A stretch of 64,000 nt of DNA, from contig CP087218.1 of assembly GCA_020912385.1 (NCBI GenBank), positions 1,178,001 to 1,242,000 of the forward strand, written 5' to 3'. The stretch's first letter is position 1. Every line of letters starts with the position of its first letter. The position numbers and the translations under genes were made by a program. This DNA comes from Neofusicoccum parvum (taxonomy: Eukaryota; Ascomycota; Dothideomycetes; Botryosphaeriales; Botryosphaeriaceae). Under the pieces are notes generated by a model. That model saw only the letters and a program-made list of their open reading frames with translations, did not search any database and was not told the origin of the DNA. Below, in pieces: positions 44,043 to 55,072 of the stretch.

Positions 44043-44530
44043 GAATATTGGCAATTCTTCTCGAAAGAACCTGAGCCTGCAGCCATTTGAGCAAGAGTTG
44101 TTGGTTCCTACGAAGCTACCATGGAGCCCAATAACAAACAGCAATTAAAATCTAGAATCCAGCTCTTTGGCGACATCTGAAATTCCTTTCGAGCGCTTTG
44201 ACTCGCTGAGGATATGCTTGTCCCCGTATTTCGACCAGCTAGTCGATTAGACATTGCTGAGTAACCTTAACCGGATTCTGCAGCAACGGAAGAGCTAGAG
44301 AATAATGCATCGAGATGGATGACACCTTGACGGAGATCCTGGGGGAATTTCTGGTACCGTCACGCTCTGAATGTTGCGCGCAAATGAGAAAAGCCTGTGT
44401 GAGCTGGCTGAAATGCCGTGACGAATGACAGCGTCCGGTTCATAGTTTGCTTTGGCGAATGAATCCGGCTGACTGTGCTCCATATCGTCCATGACAGCTG
44501 TAAAAGTTAATCATGAGCCTACCGTCATGC
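44043..44530. other. Convergent 3' region of FCY1 and the 191-residue gene
   Basis: No supported gene; this is 3'UTR sequence of two converging genes. Confidence 0.55.
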
Positions 44531-45255
44531 TCATGAGCCGAGAAGGCGGAGCGCACTTTCGAAGGCATTAACAACTTTCAAGTCTGCGAGAATGTCAACT
44601 ACAACGTTGCGCAGTGTGGCAATGATACTCACAGTGGCCCCTCTTCTCCTCCAGTTGGTCCTCTGCATGCTGGACGTGCGCCATACGGGTACGGAGGCTG
44701 CACAACGTTAATGACAAGACAAACTTGGCGCGGTGATGTGAAGCTCACCGTGTGAATGTCCGGTCGGTCTCATGGAAGGTAGTGGTGTTCGCCCACATCT
44801 GGAAGAACTGGGCAAGGTAAGCTTCAAGTCGCGCTGGAGAGAAGGCGGGCTGTTACATTCATGAGGCGCTCGAACTCATTGAATAGCTCTTGCTCCTCCG
44901 CGTTTCTCTCCTTCATGGCTCCATGGTATCGCGCCTCGAGCTCAGTCCAGTCAAAGTCGGCAAGCGGCTGCCCTGGATCCAGCTCATCTTCCTCCGTCTG
45001 GGCTTGAGCGTCGGCGAGTTTTTCTCCCGGGGTGTGATGGTTGTGTGAAGGGATCGGTGTCGCTCTGGGAGACTGGTCGTCTGCATCTTCGGAGCGAGAG
45101 CTGGTGGAAGAGATTTCAATGGTGGAAGCGTGCTGAGCACCCTGTTGTCCTGCCACCATGTCTGCATGTGAGCGTTTCCGTGTTGGGCTGCCTTCACTCT
45201 CGGTGCCGCTATGGTGCGGATCGCCGGGCAGCGGAGGCGAACGTGGAGTGCTCAT
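44531..45255 (-). CDS. Unrecognised small coiled-coil protein, 191 residues
   Basis: In transcript order the exons are 45255-44857, 44807-44749, 44697-44633 and 44583-44531. The introns are 49-51 nt with good GT-AG ends, and all phases agree. The N-terminal half is disordered, rich in Ser/Pro/Thr with a basic TRKRSHAD patch. The C-terminal half is helical and looks conserved: FDWTELEARYHGAMKER, then an EEQELFNEFERLM helix, an aromatic FFQMWAN segment, and RLRTRMAHVQHAEDQLEEK, which forms a coiled coil. I do not recognise the family, and no function is proposed. Its start is 618 bp from ATG14 on the opposite strand. The start is the first real ATG; the frame is open further upstream only through non-ATG codons. 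Confidence 0.75.
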
Positions 45256-45873
45256 CGCGATCTGATTAGCGCTGGCGGGGTTAGTTGAGGAAGGCGAGCG
45301 CGTCTGTGACCACGACTTGGGCGTCACTTGTCACGCAGGGCGAGCGCGACCGAGCTTGGAGTGGCACGCGGTGTGGCTGGTGAGGACGGACGTGCGCAGA
45401 CACGGCTGGCGGCTGGCGGCTGGCGGCTGGCGGTACGAGCAGGCGACAGCGGAATTGTGGGCGCGTCTGCCCGGGCGTGCGGGCGTTTTCGCGTTCTCGC
45501 GCCAAGCGGAGGGCAAGGCTGCAGGGGTGTGACGCAGGCGTCACAAGCCACGCACCTACCCGCAACCTGTGGAATCGGCTGCACCTTTCCTCTGACCAGC
45601 TGCTCCAGCTTCCTCATGCTCTGCCCCAACGCACGTCTGAGCCGACGACAACAAGCGCCACGCACGCCGGCGCCGATAGCAGCAAACGGTCTATGGAGCC
45701 TTAGCCGCCGCCCCGTCGCCGTTGTCCATTAGAGCTCACCATGTACCACGGTCCGCGCCCTCCGACCATCGTGATTACTGGGACGTGTTCGGTACCGTAA
45801 ACCCTGCCCGAGAAGCCTCTCTACTTGAACCCACACACACGCATACACACACACGAACGACCGCTTCGCCGAC
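45256..45873. promoter_or_regulatory. Divergent promoter region of the 191-residue gene / ATG14
   Basis: This spacer contains a GGCTGGC heptamer repeated four times (about 45404-45431) and an ACACAC-rich stretch (45833-45855) just upstream of the ATG14 start. No gene is seen. Confidence 0.5.
45404..45431. repeat. GGCTGGC tandem repeat (four copies)
   Basis: A perfect 7-base unit is repeated four times in the shared upstream region. It could vary in copy number between strains. Confidence 0.75.
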
Positions 45874-47469
45874 ATGGAGTGCGACATCTGCGGCAAAGGC
45901 CTCACCGCCAAGGCCCACGTTCACTGTCCGACTTGCGCTCGTGCAGCCCTCTACCCGCTCCGGATCGAGCAAGCAAAAATACTTTTGGAGAGAGAAACGC
46001 TTGGGCAGCATGTGGAAGCTGTGGTCAACGGCACAGAAGATCGGGCCGGACAAGCCGTGTCTCTTGGCGAGACCCTGGTCGACACCCACGAGAGCTCAAA
46101 GAGGGTAGCTGTGGAACGAGATGTCGCCGAGGCAGAGGAAATCCAGGAGCGTATACGCATGATAACCGAGCAGAGCGAGCTCCTCAAGCGCCAGATGGAA
46201 GAGACGCGGCGTGAGATCGCTGCCCGCAAAGCTGCCATCGCCCAACGCCGTTCCGATATGGAGTCCGCGACCTACAACGTCGACAAACGTCGCGCTAAGG
46301 AGCTAGATATGGTCAAAGAAGTCATCAGGACAGTCAAGCATGCGGACGACATAGGCCACCGTGAGGATATCCGCAGCAAAGTGTGGCACTGCAAGCACGC
46401 CGCTGAGGTCGCCGGCATGAAGCGGCGGAACCGACGCTCGAGAGATGGCCTGGCAAAAGTAGAGTACTATATCGGCGGTGTGCGTATACATGATCTGCGC
46501 GACCTGAATTGTACGTGCTCAGAGCCCCCAAGCATAAGATCACCGACTATTAACACTGATGAAGCCGCTTCTCCAGCTCAAGTTACCACATCGCTGACAC
46601 TTCTGGCTGGTCTTCTTGTGCGGGTTGCCAACTACCTTGCTGTCCGACTACCGGCTGAAATTACCCTTCCGCACAAGGACTATCCCCTCCCGACGATCTT
46701 CTCCCCTTCTTCGTCGTACACACACAAAGACGTGCCCTTCCCCGGCATTACCCCCGTCTCGTCTTCCAGCAATAGCCCCACAGCATCTCGGACCATCGAG
46801 AACCAGAAACCGCGACCCCGGCCAAGACCTCTATACATTGATCGCAAATTACCGGCCCTGGCTAACGATGATCCCGCGACGTACGCGCTTTTCATTGAGG
46901 GCGTCACGTTTCTAGCGTGGGATATCGCATGGCTCTGCCGGTCGCAGGGCCAAGTCGGCGCTTTCAACGAATGGGATGAGATCTGCCCGATGGGCAGGAA
47001 CCTGTACAACCTCCTGATCGAGGATGCGAAGAGCACGTTGAACGCTCTGGAGCAGGAGGCTGCGCGAAAGTCTGAGCCCAAAAATGGCACGTCTGGCCGG
47101 CCATCGGGAGTGCCAGATGTGGTCATGGGTTACTTCTCACACGGCATGTCGAAGGGCTTTCTGGGAAGCGCAGAAGGCGCCAACTACCTGCGGGGCTGGA
47201 AATGCCAAACGGCAATGAAGGTGGTCGACAAGGTCAAAGGCCATCTCCAGGCGGAGATGCAAGGTGCTGAGTGGGAGGTCCTGGACGAGAAGGAATGGGA
47301 GATGGACGAAGAGGCACCGCAGGGAGCGGACAGGGTGGGAGAGATGAAGAAGGTCTCCAGCGGCACGAAGCTTACGAGTACGGCATTGGGAAACGGCAGC
47401 ACGGACGAAGGGCAGGGCAAGTCGCGGGGTTGGACCAAGCTGAAGAGCAGGAGCGACGAGGCCAAGTAA
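45874..47469 (+). CDS. ATG14: Autophagy protein ATG14 (PI3-kinase complex I subunit)
   Basis: Subunit that directs the Vps34 PI3-kinase complex to the autophagosome formation site. Exons are 45874-46510 and 46565-47469, giving 513 residues. The N-terminus has paired cysteines (Cys3/Cys6 and Cys18/Cys21 in HCPTC), as in fungal Atg14. A coiled coil spans about residues 80-145 (EAEEIQERIRMITEQSELLK). The conserved part reads HDLRDLN, then LRLPAEITLPH-like RLPAEITLPHKDYPLPTIFSPSSSY and FIEGVTFLAWDIAWLCRSQG. The 54-nt intron is in frame and free of stops, so an unspliced mRNA would code an 18-residue insertion. I prefer the spliced form because GTACGT, TATTAAC and the acceptor are all present and the insert breaks the conserved sequence. 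Confidence 0.9.
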   Translation: MECDICGKGLTAKAHVHCPTCARAALYPLRIEQAKILLERETLGQHVEAVVNGTEDRAGQAVSLGETLVDTHESSKRVAVERDVAEAEEIQERIRMITEQSELLKRQMEETRREIAARKAAIAQRRSDMESATYNVDKRRAKELDMVKEVIRTVKHADDIGHREDIRSKVWHCKHAAEVAGMKRRNRRSRDGLAKVEYYIGGVRIHDLRDLNCTCSEPPSIRSPTINTDEAASPAQVTTSLTLLAGLLVRVANYLAVRLPAEITLPHKDYPLPTIFSPSSSYTHKDVPFPGITPVSSSSNSPTASRTIENQKPRPRPRPLYIDRKLPALANDDPATYALFIEGVTFLAWDIAWLCRSQGQVGAFNEWDEICPMGRNLYNLLIEDAKSTLNALEQEAARKSEPKNGTSGRPSGVPDVVMGYFSHGMSKGFLGSAEGANYLRGWKCQTAMKVVDKVKGHLQAEMQGAEWEVLDEKEWEMDEEAPQGADRVGEMKKVSSGTKLTSTALGNGSTDEGQGKSRGWTKLKSRSDEAK

Positions 47470-48917
47470 CACGAGGGGATCAGGATCAGCTATCAGCTAT
47501 GGCAATCATGCGGAGTTTGTCCATGGCAAAGAAGATCTCTCTCAGGCGCCCGACGACTGAAACGCCGGGGCACCGATTACGACACAAGGCTTGGTTAACA
47601 ACGGTGGCAGCGGCGCCTGCCAGTGTGTTTGCGAATTCAATGCGAGTGATTGCGACGTCATTGCTGTGGCTGCATGAAAGGCTCTCGTGTCTGAATTGAT
47701 TGCTGCGCCTCACGCCCCTCGTTCGTCGGCCTCAGGCCGAGTCGCTAACCGCCGAACAATTCGCGCACTTCTCGAACACGATGGTACGACGGGGCCGGCA
47801 CTGAAGCGATTGGCGGGATACGGGCTGCAGCGTGTTCTGGAAGAGGGTTGCCGGGCGGTGGTTCGGTTTGGCCGAGCAGAAGAGGGGCATGGGGTTCAAG
47901 CTTCATGCACGGAGCCGCACAGTGACGTCGGGCGGAGCGCAAGGAGCCCTGGGTTGAAACATTCCCGCCGACCCTGAGCTTGCACGCCTCAGCCCTATCG
48001 AGACAACATGCCGAAATGGTCGCCCGCGTCGAGACAAGCATCGCGCATCGGACGGCGCGCAGTAGCCGCGCGAGGGCAGGGCGCTCAGGGACGCTCCTCA
48101 TCTCTGCCCCCAGCGGCCCCTCGACGCGCTGTGCCAGGCGGTCGTCGATCGTCATAGGGCCAGGCGCACGGGACTGGTCAGGTCGGCGGTGTGGACCAGC
48201 ACGAAGTGGAACAATACTGGACCGCTTGGCCCGGCGGGCTTCTTGGCGGCCACGATACGACGAGCTCATTTCGCGGTGCTGATCGGAAGCGCGCAGCTGA
48301 TCAACGGCTGGAGAGCGCGGCGGTGGTGGACGGGCAGCCGCCGCGCCGCGTGAGGGGCCCCGGGCACGCCAGCCCGCGGCAGCACGCGCAATGAAAGCAG
48401 CGGCCGAATCAGCCTCGCGCGCGCGCGCCCGCGGCAGTCCGGCGGCGGCGACAGGCCGGGCGGGTATGGGGACGCGCTGGGGACGCGCTGGGGACGCCCT
48501 GCAGAGGCTGCCATGCGCTGGCCCGGGGCCCTGCGCCGGTGGCCGGTGCGCCAGGGGAGATTGCAGCTTCCGGCACCGCCATGGCCCAAAATAGCGTGGC
48601 TCCGGATCCCCAGAGAACGCCAGGCCCGCTTGGGCTCCTCGTGGGCTGCCAATTTCCACAAGCAGCTGGCTGCTCGCGCGCTGCGCCATCATGGGATCGC
48701 CCCGGCTCAATCTCGACAATGCCCCTGGCCGCCCGCCGCGTCTATCAAAAGCCGGCCCGCCTGCTGCGAGTTCCAACCCGCACCACGGCATCTCGTCTCT
48801 CGTCCAGCGTCGAGCCTTTGCCCCAGTCGCTCTTTTACTATCTACTTCCGCTTCACTCTTTCAGCGGTCCGCTCCTCTAATATTTAATCGTCCTTGTTGC
48901 ATACCCCAGTAAACAGC
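47470..48917. other. Intergenic, ATG14 to GH17 gene
   Basis: About 1.45 kb with no supported gene. A 348-codon minus-strand frame here is Ala/Arg/Pro-rich and reflects high GC content. An 11-base unit GGGGACGCGCT is repeated about three times at 48467-48496. A TATTTAA box at about 48889-48895 sits close to the GH17 ATG. Confidence 0.5.
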
Positions 48918-50851
48918 ATGAAGTACTCCTTCGTTGCCGTGGCCGCCACGGCCCTGCTCGGCAATGCTGCCGCCAGCGGTGTCCACAACCGCCACGAGAA
49001 CTTCCACCACCGCCGTGCGGGCGGCCTCGAGCTCCGCAACGACGAGGGCGAGGTCTGCGGCTGCACCACCTACGTGACCACCGTCACCGGCCCGGCCACC
49101 CGTGAGTGATCCGCGACGTGCACGCCCAACGCCTCTTCTAACACTGCGCAGTGGTCTCCACCCCGACTCCCGAGCAGTCTGCTCCGGTTGCTTCTCCCTC
49201 GAAGCCCGCTGTTAGCTCGCCCGTCGTCAGCTCTGTTGGTGGTGGCGCTGGCACCCCGTCGGCCCCTGCCTCGGTGGCTACGCCCTCGACTGCGGCCCCG
49301 AGCTCCTCGGCCACGCCCCAGGCCCCGGCTCCCACGCCCGTCGTCTCTACTTTCGCGACCCCGGGCACGTACACCATCCCGGCCACCACCATCACCGTGA
49401 CGGACACCACCACCGTTTGCGGTGCTGAGACCACCAGCCTGACCCCCGGTGTCAACACCTACGGTGGTGTGGTCACGTCGGTCGTCACTGCGACCACCAT
49501 CACCTGCCCGTACGCCGCCGTCGAGACTACCGACTCGACCACCACCAGCGTCATCAGGACCACCACCTACACTTGCCCGGCTGCCGGCGAGTACACCGTT
49601 GTGCCCCCCTACACCACCAGCGTTCCCGAGGGCACCGTGACTCACTACCCCACTCCCGCCACCTACACCCCCGGCACCTACACGGCCCCTGAGCAGACCG
49701 TCACCATCACCAAGACCAACGATGTCTACGTCTGCCCGGCTGCCACTCCCCTGGGCGGTGCTCCCTCTAGCAGCGCTGCTACGCCGACCACCTCTGCTGG
49801 TGTTGACGGTGTTGTTGGCACTCCCTCCAGCACCCCCGTCGCCAGCATCCCCGCTAGCGTCGCTGGCACCCCGTCTGCCTCGACCCCGGCTGCCTCGAGC
49901 CCCTCGGGCTCCAGCTCTGGCTCCACCACGGGTGCCAACGGCTTCACCCACAACGGCAACCAGTGGGCCATGACCTACACCCCCTACAGCAGCGACGGTA
50001 ACTGCCGTGACGCTTCGGGTGTTCTGTCTGACCTCAAGGACATCAAGAGCAAGGGCTTCACCACCGTCCGTCTCTACGCCACTGACTGCGATGGCCTCAA
50101 GACCGTTGGTGACGCTGCTGAGGAGGTTGGCCTCCGCATGATCATCGGCATCTACGTCAAGGACACCGGCCTCAACAGCGACGACGTCCAGGAGCAGGTC
50201 ACCGAGATCATCGAGTGGGGTTCGAGCGGCAAGTGGAGCCTCGTCGACCTCGTCGTCGTCGGTAACGAGGCTATCTTCAACGGCTGGTGCACCGCCTCCG
50301 AGCTCGCCAGCTTCATCACCTCGTTCAAGTCCAAGGTCACCAGCGCCGGTCTCTCGCTCGTCAAGTTCACCACCACCGAGACCCTGAACGTCCTCCAGAC
50401 CACCGAGTTCTCCGCCCTCTGCTCCGCCATCGACATCATCGGTGTCAACGTCCAGCCCTACTTCAACAACGAGATCACCGCCGACAAGGCCGGTGAGTTC
50501 GTCGTCTCGCAGCTCGAGCTCGCCAAGAAGGCTTGCCCCGCCATCACCGACGTCCTGAACCTCGAGTCCGGCTGGCCCCACCAGGGCAGCTCCAACGGTG
50601 CTGCCGCCGCCTCTTCCTCCGACCAGGCTACCGCCATCAAGTCCATCATCGAGAAGGCCGGTACCAACTCGGTCATCTTCAGCTACGGTGACGACACCTG
50701 GAAGAGCAGCGGCGCGTACGGCGTCGAGCAGTACTTCGGCTGCTCTTCGCAGTTCGAGCTCATCTCCGGCACCCTCAAGATCGGCGGCCTGTCCCTGTCC
50801 GTCGACATCGGCTCGGACGGCATTGACGTCGACCTTGACCTTAACCTTTAA
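48918..50851 (+). CDS. btgE: Cell-wall glycoside hydrolase family 17 (BtgE-like beta-glucanase)
   Basis: Secreted wall glucan-modifying protein. Exons are 48918-49101 and 49152-50851, giving 627 residues. A signal peptide (about 1-19) is followed by a His-rich stretch and CGCTTYVTTVTGPATLVSTP, typical of the BtgE group. Next comes a long Ser/Thr/Pro-rich region (about 65-340) with repeated Thr-Val-Thr and CP-A motifs, a likely site of heavy O-mannosylation. The GH17 domain starts at WAMTYTPYSSDGNCR; the acid/base Glu is in VVVGNEAIFNG and the nucleophile Glu in LESGWPHQG. After the usual end (YFGCSSQF) there is an extra tail of about 30 residues rich in Asp, Leu and Val. No clear GPI signal is visible. 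Confidence 0.88.
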
Positions 50852-52589
50852 AGGTCTAGTCTAGTCTAAATCTTTCCTTGGTCTGGTTTTATTTACGATG
50901 GAGCGGTGCTTTTACTAGTTGCGTGTTGCGAGGAGGACGTGGAGGAGAGCTTTTCTTGAAGTAGCCGTTGGTTGTTGAAATTATAGGGTGATCCCAAAAA
51001 AGTCAGCCTGTAACAGGTGGTCGTGTTGTCGTCGTGGAGCTGTGTGAACGAATATGCCCTTGAAGCGCAGTACTTACTTACCTTTCTAGTGTATAATATT
51101 ATTCAAATCATCACCAAGAAGACCCCATCCAATCCTTCCCGCCCTGCGTGATGCCCGTATGCAATGCACATGCCATGCGTGACTGGCGACGGGACCTCGC
51201 TTCCAACAGCACCCCGCCTACGTGAGACCGTGCCAAGATGGACGCTCGACAATGCGCCCCGCAGCATGAACAGAGCAGCGCACTGCTGCCGGCGCTCGCG
51301 GTCCTGTGCTTTGGGTGTCTTGACTCTCGGGAGCCTCGCATTGACGGTTGAGCAAGTGCCTCCGCCCAGGCTTTTTGTCCCCCTCGCCTCCAGAACAGAC
51401 AGCAGATCACTTCGCACGCGAAGATGTCCCGTTCCCAGCATCATCTCGCTTCCGGTGTCTCAGCATCCGCGCGTTCGATAGTGCCCATGCGTCACGCTGT
51501 TCTTGGCCGGCTCTGTGTGTTTTCCTGTTCTGGAAGGGGGAAGGGGATGGAATGGGAGTATCCTGGCACGGATCCTCCGCATGGCAGCTTGGTGGGGGAG
51601 GCGCGGAGGGGGGTCTGTGACTTGAGGGGCTGTTGATCAGAGTCTCTTGGGTAAGCGAGTAGGGAGAGGTTGATGGATTGAGAGGGATGAATGATTGGCG
51701 TGGTTCTTCAGGTCGGTTACTGAAGCACATTGGTTGAACATGGGGTGGAGCGTGCATGCTATATATAAGCAGAGTCACTGAAGCTTTCTGTATCGACCTA
51801 AAGGTTTCGAGGTCCCTAGCACATTTGCAGACAAACTGGCCCATGGCACGGAGCTTAGATAAAGTAGCAGTTGTGAAATTAGCCCCGACCACGCCTATAA
51901 ATGGCGGGGAAAACACCCGAAAGGGAGTTTAATAAGCACCACAGGTGCTGACTTTTTGGGTTCGATTCTGACCGACGTCACACACACCCGTGCGTGTTTT
52001 TTCTTTTTCGGTTCTCAGTCTCTCTCTACCAGTCTAACAGTTTCTCCTTAAACCTACAACCTCGCCTTCATCTCCTTTCCTCCCCTGAGCAGCTCCACCG
52101 CCTCCCTCACCTTTTGGAAGATAATCTATGAATTCACGCTAAACACGCACGAGACTTCTCACATCCTTCCTGGCAATTCAGATCTATAGATGTCCTCGAA
52201 ATATGATAACGCACATCCATCCTGCGTCCGATCTCACTCCCATGTAAAATTTTAACTGACCGGCCACTCCTCTGCTTCATGTCACTGTGTCTGACCATCC
52301 ATCGTGGCATCAATACACTATGGCACGAGAGCATAGCGCTTTGGTATAGCTTACCGCAATCTCATTACCCTTCCTTTGGAATGAGGTATAGCAGTACTCG
52401 AAAGAGTGTTTAATTGGATCTGCTTAAGACTGACAAGTTTTGTTCCTTTAAGCATCTCAATTCGAGTCCGGCCTTGACTAACGTAACGAACTCCCTTCTA
52501 CCGCCTTCATGCCTTCTTCCCACGCCATCATCCCCAGCAAAAGATCCCTTCCCACCTCATCCCATCCCCATCCCCATCCGCGTCCACTT
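50852..52589. other. Convergent 3' region of GH17 and MFS genes
   Basis: About 1.7 kb with no supported gene. TRNA B-box-like words at about 51959 and 52459 were examined and do not fold into tRNAs. The GCACC-ACA-GGTGC inverted repeat at 51936-51948 is short and of unknown meaning. Confidence 0.45.
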
Positions 52590-54540
52590 TCACCCTACCT
52601 TCTCCGCCTTCCCTCCATCCACCTCCTGCACGCCGTCCTCCTCCACCTCCACCCCCTCCAAATCTCTCCCGCCCACCTTGCTCCTCCTCCGCTCCTCCCT
52701 CACCTCGAACCCCCTCACCACAAACACATAACACCCCATCGCGGCGACGCACGCCAAGCTGGTCGGGAAGCCCTTGCGGTAGGCCGGGGCGTCGGTGACG
52801 GGGTACAGGAACTGCTGGATGAGGGTGGTGACGACGGCGCCGAACGAGTTCATGCAGGCGAGCGTGAGCGCGCGCACCTGGCGGTCGGACGAGCAGAGGA
52901 TGTTGGCCCAGGCGAGGTAGAGCGGCGACAGCGGCCCGTCGAGCGACGCGAAGAGGTAGGAGACGATGCGGAGCCCGAGCGGGACCGGCGCCCAGGCGAC
53001 CAGGATGGCGGTGCCGAAGAGGAGGAAGAACTGCGTGGTGGGTTAGCCGAGTGGGAGGGGGGAGGGCGAGGGAACGCACGATGTTGATCATGACGGCGGT
53101 CATTCGTTTGCCGGTGGCGTCAACGTAGACGTTGAGGGCCAGGATCATGACGATGTTCCAGCCGTTGATGGCGGTGGGGATGTTGTTGATTTGGTAGACG
53201 GACCAGGTGTGCGAGGTGTCGTTTTTGAGGTAGAGTTGCATCTGTATCCCAAGTGTTTAGCGGTGCTTTGTTTGGGTGGGGGGAGTGTCGTGTTCGACGG
53301 AAGGGGAGAGATGCCTACCACAGTGTTGCCAACTTTGCCGACCGTGGTGTTCCAAAAACACCACAGGACACTGAGCGCGTAGAACTGCCACGACTTGACG
53401 ACACGGACGAAGATGTTCCAAGAGAACTCGCCTTTTGGCTCCCGGTCGTCTTCGACCAAACGCTCCACAGCTCGTTCCTTCTCCTGCGCGGTGAAGTAGA
53501 ATGCGGTCGTCTTCTCGGGCGTGTCGGGGAAGAAGATGATGCCGTAGATGGCGATGACAATAGTGATGATTCCATCTGGTGGCATGCGTTAGCAAGACGG
53601 ACAGATGTCACGCCCTGTGAAATGGCTTGATACATACCAATGATGAAGACCCATCTCCATGCTTCTATGCCCAGGTTCCCGCCCAGAGAGGCTTGAACAC
53701 CACTCTGGATGTAGCCGGACACCATCGTGCCAATGTAAGCCGAGCAGGCAAAGATGGCGGTTCTCTTTCCTATCTCTGTGCGCTTATACCACGAGCCCAG
53801 GACATACTGGATCCCGACAAACGAGGAGCCTTCTAAAAGGCCGATAAAGAAGCGAAGCGGATAGAGCTACACCCATTAATCAATTCCACTATCACAACTT
53901 AGGAGAAAGCCTGACACTTACCTGGTTGTAGGATGATACCTTGTATGTAGCTATCGTTAGGATCCCCTGAACAGAATGTAGTCAGCTCGGACTGTTCACA
54001 TAAGCCTCGAACCAATGGAATGCGAAGAGAAGGATGGTCACAACTACAGTGGCCTCACAAATAAGTCTGTCGAAAGCTCTAAGTCTAATGTGTTCTCTAG
54101 CTGCACAAGAACGCTTCTATATGCACTGCGAGTGGAGGTTGTGTTCATGGTGTTAAGGTGGTAAGGAACAAGAAATGGATAGCTCATACCCAAATGAATT
54201 CTTGACCAGGTAGCAAGTACCGCGGCGGCACCCACGTCAGCAACAAGTTGCTTGGGATTCCGCCCAAGATTGTGCCGACCTGGAAGCACGTCGTCGCAAG
54301 GTTATACTCGGTCCCATACATGCGCAAGTCCTCCTTCATGCCGGAAACGTAGGCGTTCGAGAGGTTTGCCTGATCCAGCCATTTCGCAAAGTAGCCGAGG
54401 CAGGCATAGGAAAGGATGAAAAAGTCGATCTTGTGGAGCAGCTTCTTCTCCGCACTCGTCGTGCCGGAAGGGTACCAGAAGAAGAACTTGGGCTTGTCTT
54501 TGCCGTACGACGACGCGAACGCGGTGCGCAGGAGGTCCAT
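52590..54540 (-). CDS. MFS transporter, Dal5/allantoate-permease (anion:cation symporter) family
   Basis: Plasma-membrane transporter of small organic anions, vitamins or amides. Six exons in transcript order: 54540-54190, 53966-53922, 53866-53638, 53575-53319, 53241-53080 and 53030-52590, giving 494 residues. Family marks are KKLLHKIDFFILSYACLGYF, LDQANLSNAYVSGM, LLLTWVPPRYLLPG, RFFIGLLEGSSFVGIQYVLGSWYKR (the Dal5-type motif) and, later, GWNIVMILALNVYVDATGKR. About twelve hydrophobic helices are visible. The C-terminus is acidic and hydrophilic. Exon 2 is 45 nt, and intron 1 (223 nt) is unusually long. The substrate cannot be read from the sequence. The gene is divergent from a 2OG-Fe(II) oxygenase. 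Confidence 0.88.
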
Positions 54541-55072
54541 CTTTCTGAGCGACCCGCTTTGGAGGACCGGCGACGTGGACTTGGAGTTTCGTCCCTGCTA
54601 GAAGATGGAGGGAGGAGATCAGGGTTCCATATCCTCTCGGCGCGGCTCAGAGACCCATAGCACGCCGTTCCTGTAGGCGGTCAGATCTCTATCAGCTTCC
54701 GCTATCATATCTGCTCCAGCTGTCGACCGCGGCGCAACAACGCAAAACTCCGGGCCTTTTGGCGGATCAGGGACACAACAGGCCATTATCCGCTTCTGTT
54801 GTGGCTCTGATAGGTCCGTTTGGTCACGCTGGTCGCCAAGAGTGGGTGGAAATCACGTGGAGGTTGCGGGGCAGTCGGCCATTAGATAAGACCCGTTCGG
54901 ACTCGTCGACTGAACCGATCACAGGCCGGCTCTGAAGGTGCGAAATTCCGATCATAAGACTGCCAGCTGGGACGTGTTCGCTTTGCGGCTGAAGGCTGGG
55001 AGGCTTGTGCTGAACTATCGGGCCCTTTGCAAAGATCTGTGGGCGATAGCGATAGACTCCTGGTGCGGCAAC
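54541..55072. promoter_or_regulatory. Divergent promoter MFS transporter / 2OG oxygenase
   Basis: 532 bases separate the two start codons on opposite strands, an arrangement that often indicates co-expression in fungal metabolic pairs. CGG-containing words are present, but I can name no specific regulator site. Confidence 0.5.

Noticed and set aside
47745..48791. 348-codon minus-strand frame as a gene
   Set aside because: It is almost wholly Ala/Arg/Pro/Gly, as expected from GC-rich non-coding DNA, with no conserved segment or splice pattern.
51900..51990. Possible tRNA (GGTTCGATTC word)
   Set aside because: The T-stem does not pair, no acceptor stem or A box is found, and the only nearby hairpin has a 3-base loop.
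52400..52480. Possible tRNA (AATTCGAGTCC word with TTTAATTGG upstream)
   Set aside because: Neither the T-stem nor the acceptor stem can be formed.
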